Source: Kingdonia uniflora | Lineage: Eukaryota; Streptophyta; Magnoliopsida; Ranunculales; Circaeasteraceae | Length of the DNA stretch: 64,000 bases | Assembly (NCBI GenBank): GCA_014058105.1 | Contig: JACGCM010001511.1 | Coordinates: 2,542,001-2,606,000 of the forward strand | Direction of reading: 5' to 3' | Shown here: in pieces, positions 20,957 to 31,441 of the stretch | Layout of the letters: the number at the start of each line of letters is the position of its first letter | How positions within the stretch are numbered: position 1 is the stretch's first letter | Translations under genes and position numbers: made by a program | The notes under the pieces: generated by a model | What the model saw: only the letters and a program-made list of their open reading frames with translations | Told to the model about the DNA's origin: nothing | Databases searched by the model: none

Positions 20957-21400
20957 GAATGTTCGATAGTAATTCTTTTGAATCTGTTTATTCTGTCGGC
21001 TATCGCTGCTGCGTAGTCGACTATTTTTTTCGTTCTTCTAGAACTTTTATGTATAATGGTTCACAATGAGTAATGAGTCTATGTAGACAGATAACTCGAA
21101 GACTCCAATCTCTAGAGCCATATCTAGACCATAAATTATTGCTTCATACTTGGCCTCATTGTTGGTTGATTCAAAATTGAGCCTGACTACTTTCTCAATC
21201 CTGTCATTGGAAGGTGTGATAAGTACAATTCCGATACCTGATCCTGCAGGTCCAAAAGATCTATCAGTTAAAAGACGCCATCCCTTTTGAGTTATCCAGT
21301 CTGACTTTTCTTCGAAGTGTTCCTCATTATTGTCCGTATTGTCTTCTTTCCAGTCAGGATCTTCTACCGGGAAATCTGTGAGGAAATATGTTATTGCTTG
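20957..21400 (-). pseudogene. second (archaeal-like) RNase H of element A, split by the MULE
   Basis: Minus-strand sequence gives GPAGSGIGIVLITPSNDRIEK, a strand typical of this extra RNase H. It continues ESTNNEAKYEAIIYGLDMAL and LSVYIDSLLIVNH, with the Glu and Asp metal ligands visible. The remaining C-terminal part resumes on the other side of the MULE at 18116 and runs to about 18060. A second RNase H between RNase H and integrase is known for the Tat lineage. Confidence 0.75.
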
Positions 21401-21415
21401 ACCTTTTTCAGAGTA

Positions 21416-22640
21416 TCATGGTTCAAAACGAATATTATGTTCGCCAAGAGTGACCGACCATGTTTGTACTCGTCTGGACTTTTCCCGTTTGGATAAGATC
21501 TCTCGTAAAGGGTAATTTGTCACCACTAGAACCGAGTGTGCTTCAAAATATTGTCTCAACTTTTGTGATGTGTACACGAGAGCTAAGAGCAATTTCTCGA
21601 TCTTGGTACACTGGGACTCTGTAGGAGTGAGAGTCTTACCGATAAAATAGACAAGGTTTTTTGTCTTCCCATCAAGTCGAATGAGGACGGAACATAAAGA
21701 TTCTTTAGTAACCATAAGATATATTGTGAGTTCTTCCCCTTCGTTAGGTGTACTCATCACTGGAGGTGATCCCAAGTAAAGTTTGAGCACCTGAAATGCT
21801 GCTTCACACTATGTTGTCCACTCGATCTCAATATCCTTTTTAGACTTCTGTTTTGTTGTCCCTTCACGTAAAAGGTTGAACAACCATCGACATTGATATG
21901 AAGACTTCAAAACAAAACAATTTATTATGGCGATCTTGCCTGCTAACTTCTGTACGTCTTTCTTATCTTTCGGCGAAGGCATAGTCAGTAAAATGTTAAT
22001 ACAATCTCGATCAGCTTCTATACCTTTCTTATTGATTAAATCTCCCAAGAATTTTCCTGACTGGACCCCGAACTGGCACTTTTCATGGTTGAGCATCATT
22101 GTAGAAATGGAGAATTTCAAAAGTAGTGCGTAAGTATGTAGTATGGTTATCCTTTTTAAGGCTTTTACAGAACATATCATCAATGTAGACTTCTATCGTT
22201 TTTCTGTGGTAATCTTTGAACATTTGTGTCATCAACCGTTGATAAGTGGCTCCAGGATTCTTGAGACTGAAAGGCATGACCTTATAACAGTATAAGCCAT
22301 GTTATATAATGAAAGTTATCTTCCCTTGGTCATCAGGTAGCATAGGTATCCGATTTAATCCTGATACGGCATCCATCATGGATAGGAGTTTGTGTCCCAC
22401 CGTAGAATCGAGCAGATGGTTTATGATAAGAAGTGGAAAACTATCATTTGGAGTATGTTTGTTGAGGTCCGTAAAATCCACGCACACTCTGATCTTGCCG
22501 TTCTTCTTTGGGACTGCCATAATGTTCGAGATCCATTCTGGGTAATTAGACTTTCTGATAAAGCCAGCTTTGATGAGTTTGTCGATCTCTATATTTACTT
22601 CTTCTCAGAGTCTCGGTGCTAAGGTCCTTTACTTCTGTTT
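21416..22640 (-). pseudogene. reverse transcriptase and first RNase H of element A
   Basis: In order: KNGKIRVCVDFTDLNKHTP, LLSMMDAVSG, YCYKVMPFSLKNPGATYQRL, VYIDDMF (YxDD at about 22175-22192), then the connection MPSPKDKKDVQKLAGKIA. The RNase H part has LYLGSPPVMSTPNEGEELTI, SSVLIRLDGK and ESQCTKIEKLLLALVYTSQKL. Several stops and shifts (near 22300, 22190-22080, 21810) inactivate it, but the catalytic RT Asp pair is retained. Confidence 0.88.
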
Positions 22641-22919
22641 GACAACTTCAACTTTATCCTTTAAATTGAGTTTGTGGCAAGCTAGATTAGGATCAATACC
22701 CGGTATTTCGTGAAATGTCCAAGCGAATACATCGTTGTTGTCTTTAAGAAACTGAATGTGGATATCTCGTTCTGTTGTTGGCAAAAGAGTGCCAATGTAT
22801 GTTCCTCACTTTTTACCACTGATTTCGATGTACTCTGTTGTTTCTGCATTTGGCAGATGGTTTTCTGTAGAGTTTACTGTATAGTTTTTTGTAACTTTTC
22901 CTGTTATTTTCTGTAATTA

Positions 22920-23559
22920 CTATGCGAGTTGTGGTTCTGAGGATTCTGGAACGATGACAACAAAATTTTCACATGCTCGAGGGAGCTTCTGATTTCCTTT
23001 GATCTCGTATACGTTGCCATTCAACTTAAATTGCAGCGCCAAATGATAGGTAGATTGAATAACTCGCATATTGTGTAACCAGCAGCGCCCCATTATCCCC
23101 AAATAATGGGATTTTGTATTGATAACATAAAAGACAACGTCGAGTGTCACAGGTCCTGGTGTGATAGGAAGTATAATATTTCCTACAAGTTCTTCTTTAG
23201 ATCCGTTGAATACACATATATCAATCAATGTCACTGCGCTGTACTTTGTCGGCCAGTCCCATCTGATAAATTGTGCTTTGAAAAAGTAATTCAATAGTAC
23301 TCCCAGTATCTATTATCATCGTGTGACGCACCATATTTTGCATTTTTAGCATGATTACCAAAACATCATGGTGAGGATAGTTGATATGACGAACATCACA
23401 GTCGTCGAAAGAAATTCTTGTTCGTTGAGAGTTAGAAATGGGAAGTAAATGAGCTTTTTTGTCTTTCATGGACAGGTCGTGATATTGGTTGACCCATCGT
23501 CTCTTAGTTCTATTCGATTGGTTGACGATATGAGTCTCAACGAAGTGGCAGAGCGACAT
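22920..23559 (-). pseudogene. retropepsin (protease) of element A
   Basis: The active-site motif MIIDTGSTIELLF is followed by a flap region and FYVINTKSHYLGIMGRCWLH, which corresponds to the second conserved strand and the GR.WL block of Tat proteases. Upstream KTHL-type linker and RISFDDCDVRHINYPH blocks match the same region in D. One frame change near 23250 breaks the frame. Confidence 0.82.
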
Positions 23560-23989
23560 ATGGTATAAGTATTTCTCTCTTCCTGGCTCTTTGGTTTATA
23601 CGACGTCTGTAGTAAGTTTGTAACTCCCATTCTTGTAGCTTTTGACGTTTACAATGTACTCATGCATTCATCCATCAACAAAGATATACTCTAACAGCCG
23701 CTGTAAGGTAAAGCAGTATTTTGTTTCATGATGTCTGACCTTGTGATGAATACAATATGGATTATTCTCAATGGGTTTGAGATATTGTGCATTGCGGAAA
23801 AACTGATCCTTCTAAAGTATAAGATAAATGCTGGCTATGGTCACATTCATCTTGGAAAGGCAGGGTTTGGACAAGTTATTCCCCTTTCGAGGTCGTTCGT
23901 CGTTAAATTTTGTTTATTTCCTGTCTCCTCCCTGATCGGCAGTACGATTAAAGTCCTGGGCGGCTGACTGATCTCTAGCTGTTAATGTT

Positions 23990-25110
23990 AACTTCTAGGG
24001 TTTTTGTCTGTCAGACACCATTCTTTCCAGGTCGATATAACCGTTGACTTTTTTAATCATGTCTTCCAGAGTTGTTGATTTGTTGAGAACGAGGTATTCC
24101 TTCGCCCTTTCATTAATAAGTAGTGTATTGGTGAAAGCCGAAATAATAATCTTCCGGTTGAGCTGATATACTTTTCAAGCTAACTCCAAGAACTTCTTAG
24201 TGAACGTCTCGAGCTTCTCACCTGACATCTGCTTAAGGCTAACAAGGGAGTATAAATTCTCTTATTTTTCTCTATTGTACGTGTAATTCTTGACGAAGAG
24301 TTATCGCAAATATTCAAAAGTTGTGATAAATCTTTCAGGTAGTGTGTAGAACCATCGCAGAGGTTCTCCGGACGAGCTGGTAAGGAAGAGTCGGTAAAGA
24401 ATGTGATTGGACATAAAATATAGGACTAAGGCATCCTAGAATTCTTGGACGTGCTCCACTGGATCTATTCCTTTGTATTTGCGGATCTTCAGTGTATGGA
24501 ATCCGGTGGGGACTTCCTCATCTAATAGCTCTTGTGCGATCGGGCTTTTCTATAATCTGTTATGGATTTCTTTAGTTGGGGTCTGAGCTTCAAGCATTTC
24601 TTTGATTCGTCTCTCGACATGTTCCTGAGTTATGTATTATTGAGCTACGGTTATCGGGCGGGTGACACGTCCTTCTCCAAGATTATGGTCACTGCTCCCT
24701 TTACTTAGATGTTCTTTGTTGTGGGAGTAGAACTCTTCTAGGTAGATTTTAAATCTGTCTGACTTCCGTTGGGCCGCCATCTACTTCCTGGTAGGCCTCC
24801 TGAATTGGGATGGGTTTCATTTCCTGTTGATGATGGTTAGATCGAAGTGTACCTCCTATGTGATTACCTTTCGGATGAGGTTTTATTCTGTCATGAACAG
24901 AAATTCGCGAGCCTTCAGGTTGCACGACTTTGTTCTTCTGGGCAGCAACATGCTGACCTTGTAGAACCTTCAGTGCGTCATGTACACTCGCCAACTGTTG
25001 CTCCATTGAAATAGGTCTTTCTATTTCAGAATTTAAGGTGGCCCTCAGATCTCCTAGCACGGCATTTTCTTCTGCTTAAACTATTGACGTGCTCTGACCT
25101 GGAGGTGACA
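23990..25110 (-). pseudogene. gag of element A
   Basis: The N-terminal part contains a short coiled-coil region (SMEQQLASVHDALKVLQGQH) in the frame from about 25060. The retrotransposon gag core near 24340-24520 reads KIRKYKGIDPVEHVQ and GEPLRWFYTLPE, matching KLYKYKGTDPKEH and VEPLRWFHSLLE in D. Many stops are present. Confidence 0.7.
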
Positions 25111-25164
25111 TTCTGAAAGGAGATGATCAGCAGTTTTTGAGACAATGGGTTTGAAAACTTCATT

Positions 25165-25182
25165 CCCACAGACGGCACTAAA
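25165..25182 (-). other. primer-binding site region of element A
   Basis: Directly inside the 5' LTR the minus strand reads TTTAGTGCCGTCTGTGGG. This is a slightly altered form of the TTTGG(T/C)(A/G)CCGTCTGTGGG sequence that follows Tat LTRs (see D at 59917). Confidence 0.7.
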
Positions 25183-25939
25183 TGTAATGGCCTAATTCTG
25201 AGATTCGGATTAGCCTTTACACCAAATGTGTCTAGAAAGCTCAAAAATAGTAAACAATAATCTAAAAGATAATTTAGCGTAGAAAATCTTTGAACAGGTT
25301 AAAAACCACGACCTTTCTTGAAGATTTTGAGAAAAAGAAGATAATCTTATTGAAGTTGTTAACCTATTACAATGAGCACTCTGAGTATATGGAGTTTCGG
25401 AGTAGGGATTATTCTAAATAGAATTGCCTCCCCATAATCTGTAGTTCTCTGGTTCTATTTATAGGCCTTATAATATGACCATTTGATGACCATTAATATT
25501 CTTAATGGTGGACGTTACAAAGTGTATGTAAGATATTCTTTGACCAGATAGTGTAACGTTCTGACCTCTGTTATTGTACAACGGCTCTATTGATAACTGT
25601 ACACTTGCATAAATCGAACTGTTAATGTGGAGGTCGAAAGAGATGACACGAACTAAGGAATATTGAATATGATTTTAGTAGTATTTCCTGTATCCTGATG
25701 AGGTCGAGGATGAGGCTTTGAGTCCGTGATACGAAATAAGCTATTACAAGACGGCTCTCAAGCAATAGCACGAGTAGCATAAGGGATGAGTGGTGTTGGT
25801 TGAGAAAGTTGTGTTGTATGTGTTTCCTGACGTTGTTGTCTTATTTATGATTGTGCCACGTGATCTGTTGTTGAGGTCGAAAGCTCGTACGTAGTTTGAA
25901 GATGAAGCATAAGTTCGAGATGCGGAATAAGCCACTACA
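25183..25939 (-). repeat. 5' LTR of element A
   Basis: Begins TGTAGTGGC and ends GGCCATTACA on the minus strand. The TATA box CTATAAATAG is at 25455-25464 (minus). It is followed directly by the TSD ACTGT. Confidence 0.9.
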
Positions 25940-25944
25940 ACTGT

Positions 25945-26240
25945 GGACTCTATACAATCCCCATAATCTAAAATTGTATCTCTTAGGCTGGTGTATTCTA
26001 ACCCTGCACTTATTAAAACACAGAGGATGAATGTGAAGAAGAAAATAAATAAAGTGGAGAAAATGAAAAGACAAAGAGCAAGTAGTAGGCTAATTGATAA
26101 AGTAGATGACTACAAGGCTACGTTGAAAGGTGGAGAGGGGCAGCATAGAACAACCATTATCGATAGATGCTTATTACCTATACCTGTTATGGATAGATGC
26201 TTATTGAAGCTGTTATTACTGGTTTTGTATAACTGTTAAT
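25945..26240 (+). pseudogene. LINE ORF1, part displaced by element A
   Basis: Sequence right after the TSD copy resumes a basic frame (TQRMNVKKKINKVEKMKRQR). It is the likely C-terminal part of the ORF1 that stops at 7755. Confidence 0.55.
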
Positions 26241-26875
26241 GGATAGATGCCTAACTGTTATTTGTATAAACTGATAACTGTTATCTGCAGAAACTGTAAC
26301 TGCTTTTGCAGAAATTGCTTAACTGTTATTACAGTTTATACTTGGCATTACAAACCCAATGACAAATAACAGTTATCAGTTACAAACCCAATGACAAGCA
26401 TATGCAGAAACTGTACAGAATCTGCAAAAACTGTACAAAATCTGCATAAACCAAACACCTGTCCATCTATTTTCAGTAATTTGCAAGTAGTTATCTGTTT
26501 ATATCTACCTATATCACATCTTTGCATTTATACACTTAAGTTCTAATGTGGGAATGGATTATGTGGAATTGGATTCTATCAAAGAGAAGCTCCTATATCA
26601 CAACAACTTGGGAATCTGTATAAAGATGGACCTTAGGGATCTCATGCTTAACAGCCAGCTTGAGAATCTTTGCATTTATATATTGTGATTTATGACTGAT
26701 TTGGGAATCTTTGCATTTACATCTTTGAAGATATGTTCCATCAGAATCTAGTATTTGGATACTTAAAGAAGAGGTCTGTTATGCTATCTTTTGTGTCCAT
26801 CTATTTACTTTGGTGTTATGTCCATTATTTTACAAAAGCTTGTATAGAATCTGTCCAGAACTGTTATGCCCATCT
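26241..26875. other. AT-rich region with repeated CAGAAACTGT/AACTGTTAT motifs
   Basis: Short motifs recur many times. AAACTGATAACTGTTAT (about 26268-26284) is repeated inverted at about 26361-26383, which could form a long-loop hairpin. No coding frame. Confidence 0.4.
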
Positions 26876-27184
26876 GCAGGTTATGTTCATCTGATGGGGT
26901 ACTTTGTTGGAGCAAATCTGCCATTTTACTTGGTTAGAGATAAAATAAGGGAGCTATGGGGGATCAAAGGTACTATCACAATGTCTATGAAGAACTCAAT
27001 ATATAACTTTAGATTTGGAGATGAGCAAGAGAATGACAAAGTTGTTGAAGGTGGACCATGGCATATAGCTGGAAGGTATTTTGTTGTTCAAAAATGGAGT
27101 CCTTATACATCTACAGATGCAAGCAAACTTGAGAACATTCCTATTTGTGTCAATGTTAGGAACCAATGTATTCAATATATACAA
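26876..27184 (+). pseudogene. second LINE ORF1 (DUF4283) fragment
   Basis: The frame contains FVGANLPFYLVRDKIRELWG, TMSMKNSIYNFRFGD and VVEGGPWHIAGRYFVVQKW, the same DUF4283 blocks as at 6840-7200. It runs into a minisatellite at 27187, so the 3' half of ORF1 is missing. Confidence 0.8.
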
Positions 27185-27186
27185 GT

Positions 27187-27280
27187 TCTTTTCTATGTAT
27201 TTGTGTTTGCTATATATACATATTATTTCCTATGTATTTGTGTTTGTTATATATACGGGTTCTTTCCTATGTATTTGTGT

Positions 27281-27311
<31 letters not shown>

Positions 27312-27420
27312 CTTTCCTATGTATTTGCGTTTACTATATATACAAATTATTTTTTTATGTATTTGTATTTGCTATATATACATGTTATTTTCTATTGTAT
27401 TTGTGTTTGGTATGTATATG
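27187..27420. repeat. ~40-bp minisatellite with TATATA core
   Basis: About five to six units of CCTATGTATTTGTGTTTGCT followed by ATATATACA. A pure (TA)n run at about 27286-27307 interrupts the array. The long plus-strand frames over it encode only repeated YVFVFAIYT-like peptides and are artefacts. Confidence 0.85.
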
Positions 27421-27567
27421 TGGTGTTGGCGTTGGTGACAGAGGGGTGGTGGTGGTGGTGATGAATAGGTGGGGGTTTTTGCTTATAAATTGAGAAGAGT
27501 ATTTTAGTATTTGTCTATTTTAGTCAGATCTAACTAGCCAAAAAAAACAAGTACTTGAAGTTAGACA

Positions 27568-27895
27568 ATGAGAGAATTTGAAGAGAGATGTTTTGGTGTT
27601 GATTTATGAGAGATTAGGTACTAAGGATTTGATAGTTGGAGCACCATTGTGTTGTACATCATGGTATCAAACATCAAAGGGTCCTTGTTTGTGGGTTGAT
27701 ATTGATCTTCAGTTGTTCTCTTTTGGAAAACCTCTTCCATCTTCTCAACTTACCGAGTTCATCGTCGCGCGGAGTCGCGGAGCTTGGAATTCGATTAAGT
27801 TCCGGTCTGACTCTGAAGTAGAGGATCCCTCTAGGTCGTGGATAGGTATGGCACTTAATCCCTCTACTTGTATATGTTTTACCATTTTTATTCAA
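27568..27895 (+). pseudogene. F-box gene fragment, copy 1
   Basis: The frame gives KRDVLVLIYERLGTKDLIVG, LCCTSWYQTSKGPCLWVDID and LQLFSFGK, an F-box of the SKIP19/FBL23-like plant F-box/LRR type. An extra base right after the expected ATG (CAATGAGAGAATTTG, where copy 2 has CCATGGAGGACTTG) puts the F-box out of frame, so it is non-functional. F-box proteins of this type join SCF ubiquitin ligases through SKP1. Confidence 0.7.
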
Positions 27896-28453
27896 TGAGT
27901 TTAGTTTCTATTTCTTATGTAATTTATATGATGAAATGAAGGAATTAAATCATTGATTACTTTTAGAGATGATTGAATTTGATCAAACTTTATTGTTCTT
28001 AAATTATATACTTTTATTATTGATTAGTTTTAGGACATGGATAGTTGAGAAATGGAATTGATTGGGGTAAATAGGGTTAACAAAGAGGTGATTAGGAAAG
28101 ACGAAGCTAAAAGTCGAGTTCCCTATTATTGGTCTTTAACTCATTCTTTTTCATTGAACATTGTAAATGGGACGGCTCAACTGCTCTATCATTTTGCCTC
28201 TGGTAAACTGTCTTAGGCGGTGGTTGAAGAAATACTCCACTATGCTCAATATCAAATTGTCCCTTGTGACAGGATACATAGTGGAACACTAATGTATAGT
28301 TATACCAAGGGAGAATTTGTTATTACCTGCCATACATTCAACAAAGTAAGTGTTAGTAATCCTCACAATCTCTTTCATTCAGTGAATAGCAACACATGAT
28401 TTCCATGGCATATATCATAAGTTTGTAGTAGTGAGCTAAAATCCACTTCTTTA
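27896..28453. other. intron-like AT-rich DNA and an unidentified exon-like fragment
   Basis: 27900-28060 looks like intron following the F-box exon. 28070-28340 has a frame with SLTHSFSLNIVNGTAQLLYH and FASGKLS that I do not recognise. 28265-28330 recurs at 29025-29090. Confidence 0.35.
28265..28330 (+). repeat. 66-bp direct repeat, first copy (second at 29025-29090)
   Basis: TGTGACAGGATACATAGTGG...TTACCTGC aligns base for base in length with TGTGATAGAATACAAAGTGG...TCACCTGC 760 bases downstream. A Tourist-like MITE lies between them. This suggests a local duplication before the MITE insertion. Confidence 0.7.
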
Positions 28454-28877
28454 GAGCATCATCAGTAGTTGCCCCAATGCTTGAAAAAACACTTGCCACG
28501 TATGATTTTGAGTTTGGGGCCTCCAATAATTGCCTAAATACTTGAGTTTCAAGCATCAGGCTAATTCAAGCCTGTTGTTTGAGTTCTGAGTTCACCGTGG
28601 GGCGCATAAGGTTTATGCGCCCTAAAATTTTCATTCTCAGGCGCATAAGCCTTTTGCGCCCGAAAAGGGTGGGCACCTAATGCTTATGCATCTGATGTAC
28701 TTTTAAAAAAGAAAGAGCTCGTCAGGCGCATAAGTATTATGTGCCCCATTCTTTGTTTTAAACCATGGGGCTCATAAGGCTTATGCATCCCATGCTTCAA
28801 ATACAATTCAAGCATTAAGCCTTGTTGGAAGAGATCTCCCAAATGCTTGAAAAAATCAAGCCTTCTTGGAGATGCTC
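28454..28877. mobile_element. Tourist-like MITE with internal hairpins
   Basis: TTA duplications (28451-28453 and 28878-28880) flank ends GAGCATCATCAGTAG and the complement GAGCATCTCCAAGAAG. Subterminal CCAATGCTTGAAAAAA and CAAATGCTTGAAAAAA occur at both ends in the same orientation. The interior has four GGCGCATAA-based hairpins, the best with 10-bp perfect arms at 28600-28609 and 28613-28622. Confidence 0.8.
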
Positions 28878-29246
28878 TTAGCATCTTAGCATAATAACAG
28901 TTGCCAAAGTGGCCTTGCAAGTTGTGTCACCACTCTCTCCCTTTCTTCTCTTCAAGGCTCTCTTGGGAACCTGTCCCAAGAGGAAGTAAAAATGTTCCAC
29001 CAATATTAGCAACAAGTAGTCCACTGTGATAGAATACAAAGTGGGACACTCATGTATACCTATAACAGGGGAGAACTTGTAATCACCTGCAGAAAAAGTA
29101 AAACAAGTAAAGTTTGGTCTCTCAACCTCAAGTGAAACTGGAAGGGCATGTTCGTTCTGGTATTTTGCTGCCTCACTTCCTCAATCATAAGGTTGTAAAT
29201 CACTGAAAAGGTTTGGAGGAGGATGCTATAATACCCCATCATAATA

Positions 29247-30889
29247 TTTTTTTTTTTGGTTTGTTCATATATTTGTTGTAAAAAGGGGATCTCAGATCCT
29301 CACCAAGTATAACAGGCTTGTCCTTTTGTTGTTCACATTACTCTTAGGCTCCTAGAGGTTCACTTTAGGTTGCCTCTCAGTGGGTTGAAGGGGGGCATCG
29401 ATTGTCATGATGCCCAAACACCTTACATCCATTGCATTTAGGTGGAATCCATTTGTATTTCAACCCCAACCTTGATATTATATTTTTCATCAACCTCGAT
29501 CAACACCATGATCTTGCAGCTCATCAAGGACATCAAGGATCTGCTCCTCTTTTTTGTTACTTTGTCTGTATATAATGGTGCCCACCAAACTAACTATCCC
29601 AGACCCTCCTTGTTCCAGCGCTAATTATGCACATTGTAGAACATATCCCGTAGAGGTAGGGTGGTGGTTTCTTTAGGTTTATACTCTATGAATGATCTCC
29701 ATTCTGTTATATAGAACACCCTACTAGCACGTGGAGCTTAGAGCTTTTTCTTTGTCCTCCGCATTAGAAAGTTTGAGGAAATAATAGCTTAGGTTTTGGT
29801 AGTCATGGTTAACTCCCCTTTGAGATCCCATATGTTGGTGAGGTTGTCCTTAATGAAGTTAAAAGCAAATTTACCCCCTATGAAGTGTCCCACTAGCAAG
29901 TTATTCTCTGTAATTGTTCTCTTAGAAAAATCTGATGAGTTAATCTTCATGACCTTTTTTCCATTTGACAAAACAGGTTCAACATAATTTAAGTCCTTCA
30001 TACCTTTAAATTCGGGAGGAGCTGTTATGTAAGGAGCCCAATTAAGGGTTGTACCTTCCTTCTTAGTTGAAGAGTTATTATGCTCATTAGAATCTCCCCC
30101 ATTCTGGTGAGCTCTTTCCTCTTCTGTATTGTCCAAGGTGGTACACTTTCTTGCCTCATTATCTTCAGTCTAATGCCCTCCATTGTTCCTGGTTTTGTTC
30201 AGGGCTCTCTCAGTCTGGGAGTTGATAATTTATTGATACAATGCTCTCTCTTCTCCTGTCACCTCATCTACCATATCAGTTTTTGTAGTCACCCCCCTTG
30301 GTTTTTTATTTGCCTTTTCTTCTGCTGCCTTAGCCAACAGTAATTGCTCAAGAAATTTCATTTCTTTTTGGGATACCTCTGAGTCCCCTTTTCTCAAACA
30401 TTTTGCCCACTGAAAGCAATTGCATCTCACATAGAGATTCCATGGATTGTTCTGGTATCTTCTCTTACTCCCTTAATTGTGATTCTCCTTCCTTCATAGC
30501 CAGCTGATGCTCCCTAAATGCTGAGTGATGAGATATTTAGTAGAGGCATCATTCTGTGATTGGAAACTTTTTAGAAAAGAATCTCTAGTGACTTCATCTG
30601 CATTTGTGAGCCTAATGTCAAACTTGATTTTTGCTAGACACTGCGTATGAGCAGTAACATACACATCCTGTGTTTTCACTGCAATACCCATTGAAAGATT
30701 GAAAAGTTCCAGAAGAGAAGGCACTTTTGTTCAAGTAAATGGTAAATCACCAATGACCTTTATATGTTCAATACCTGAGAGAGGGTAAATCTTCTGCTCC
30801 GCTCCACATGCCTCAAATTCTCCATGGATCTCTCTCCAGACATATAGAGGGGTCTCCAAAGGGGATTGCAAATCTTCGCGATAACCTCC
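29247..30889 (-). pseudogene. LINE fragment, minus strand: ORF1 with DUF4283 and zinc knuckle
   Basis: The N-terminal region (30889-30440) is unfamiliar. The DUF4283 start gives NNLLVGHFIGGKFAFNFIKD and IWDLKGELTMTTKT (about 29905-29790). A CX2CX4HX4C knuckle CNGCKVFGHHDNRC lies near 29395-29436. An A tail (11 T on the plus strand at 29247-29257) marks the 3' end. ORF2 is absent, so this is internally deleted. Its 5' end abuts the leader of F-box copy 2. Confidence 0.7.
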
Positions 30890-31440
30890 ATGGGTTTGCT
30901 TCATTTGGGAAGAAAAGAAAAAATGCGGAATTTGAGATATGCGGTTGTCATGGAAGTCGAGAAGAAGAGGCGATTAAGAGGAGATGATGAGAGGAAGAAG
31001 AGAGAAAATGGTACTTAGGAAGTTAGACCATGGAGGACTTGGATAGAGATGTTTTGTTATCGATTTATGAGAGATTGGGTACTAAGGATTTGATAGTTGG
31101 AGTACAACTTTGTGGTACATCATGGTATGAAGCATCAAAGGATCCTTATCTGTCGGTTGATGTTGATCTTCAGTTGTTTCTCTTTTCATAAGGATTTTTC
31201 AGTCTCATAATATTGAATAAATAAAAGAATGTAAGTTAGCGATTACATTGCAGAGTTTGTGCAGGAAGGAATGGACGGCGGACGGGGTTGGAGATGAAGA
31301 AGGAAATGTATTGATGTAGTAGGCCGGGGAGATAAATTGATTTAGTTTATTTGATAAGTCCTTCGATTGCAACGCCTATGGTCTATTGGAGCAAGCTTTC
31401 GGCAAAACTAGAACAGATTACATTAATAGAAACCATGAAG
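30890..31440 (+). pseudogene. F-box gene, copy 2, first exon
   Basis: A leader starting GGGTTTGCTTCATTTGGG precedes ATG at 30030+1000 (31030). The frame MEDLDRDVLLSIYERLGTKD continues through LCGTSWYEASKDPYLSVDVD for 53 codons and ends in TAA at 31191. This has the only correct ATG context of the four copies, but it stops early, where copy 1 runs on. The remaining exons were separated by the LINE and element B. LRR-type sequence resumes beyond 45.9 kb. Confidence 0.65.
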
Positions 31441-31441
31441 G

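Larger units (their letters stand above)
7756..25939 (-). mobile_element. Tat-lineage Ty3/gypsy LTR retrotransposon A (18.2 kb with a nested MULE)
   Basis: Two LTRs of about 757 bp lie at 7756-8513 and 25183-25939. They are flanked by the exact duplication ACTGT (7751-7755 and 25940-25944), which interrupts a LINE. Gag, protease, RT, RNase H, second RNase H and integrase run in that order on the minus strand. The second, archaeal-like RNase H and the primer site marker GTGCCGTCTGTGGGAA identify the Tat lineage. Between integrase and the 3' LTR lie about 8 kb with plus-strand (antisense) genes. By eye the two LTRs differ at about one base in ten over their first 240 bases, so the insertion is old. 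All pol frames are broken. Without the MULE the element is about 15.3 kb. Confidence 0.92.

Noticed and set aside
27166..27493. Long overlapping plus-strand frames rich in Tyr, Cys and Val that look like membrane segments
   Set aside because: They are translations of a ~40-bp minisatellite with a (TA)n run, in all three frames. Only the DUF4283 part before 27184 is real.
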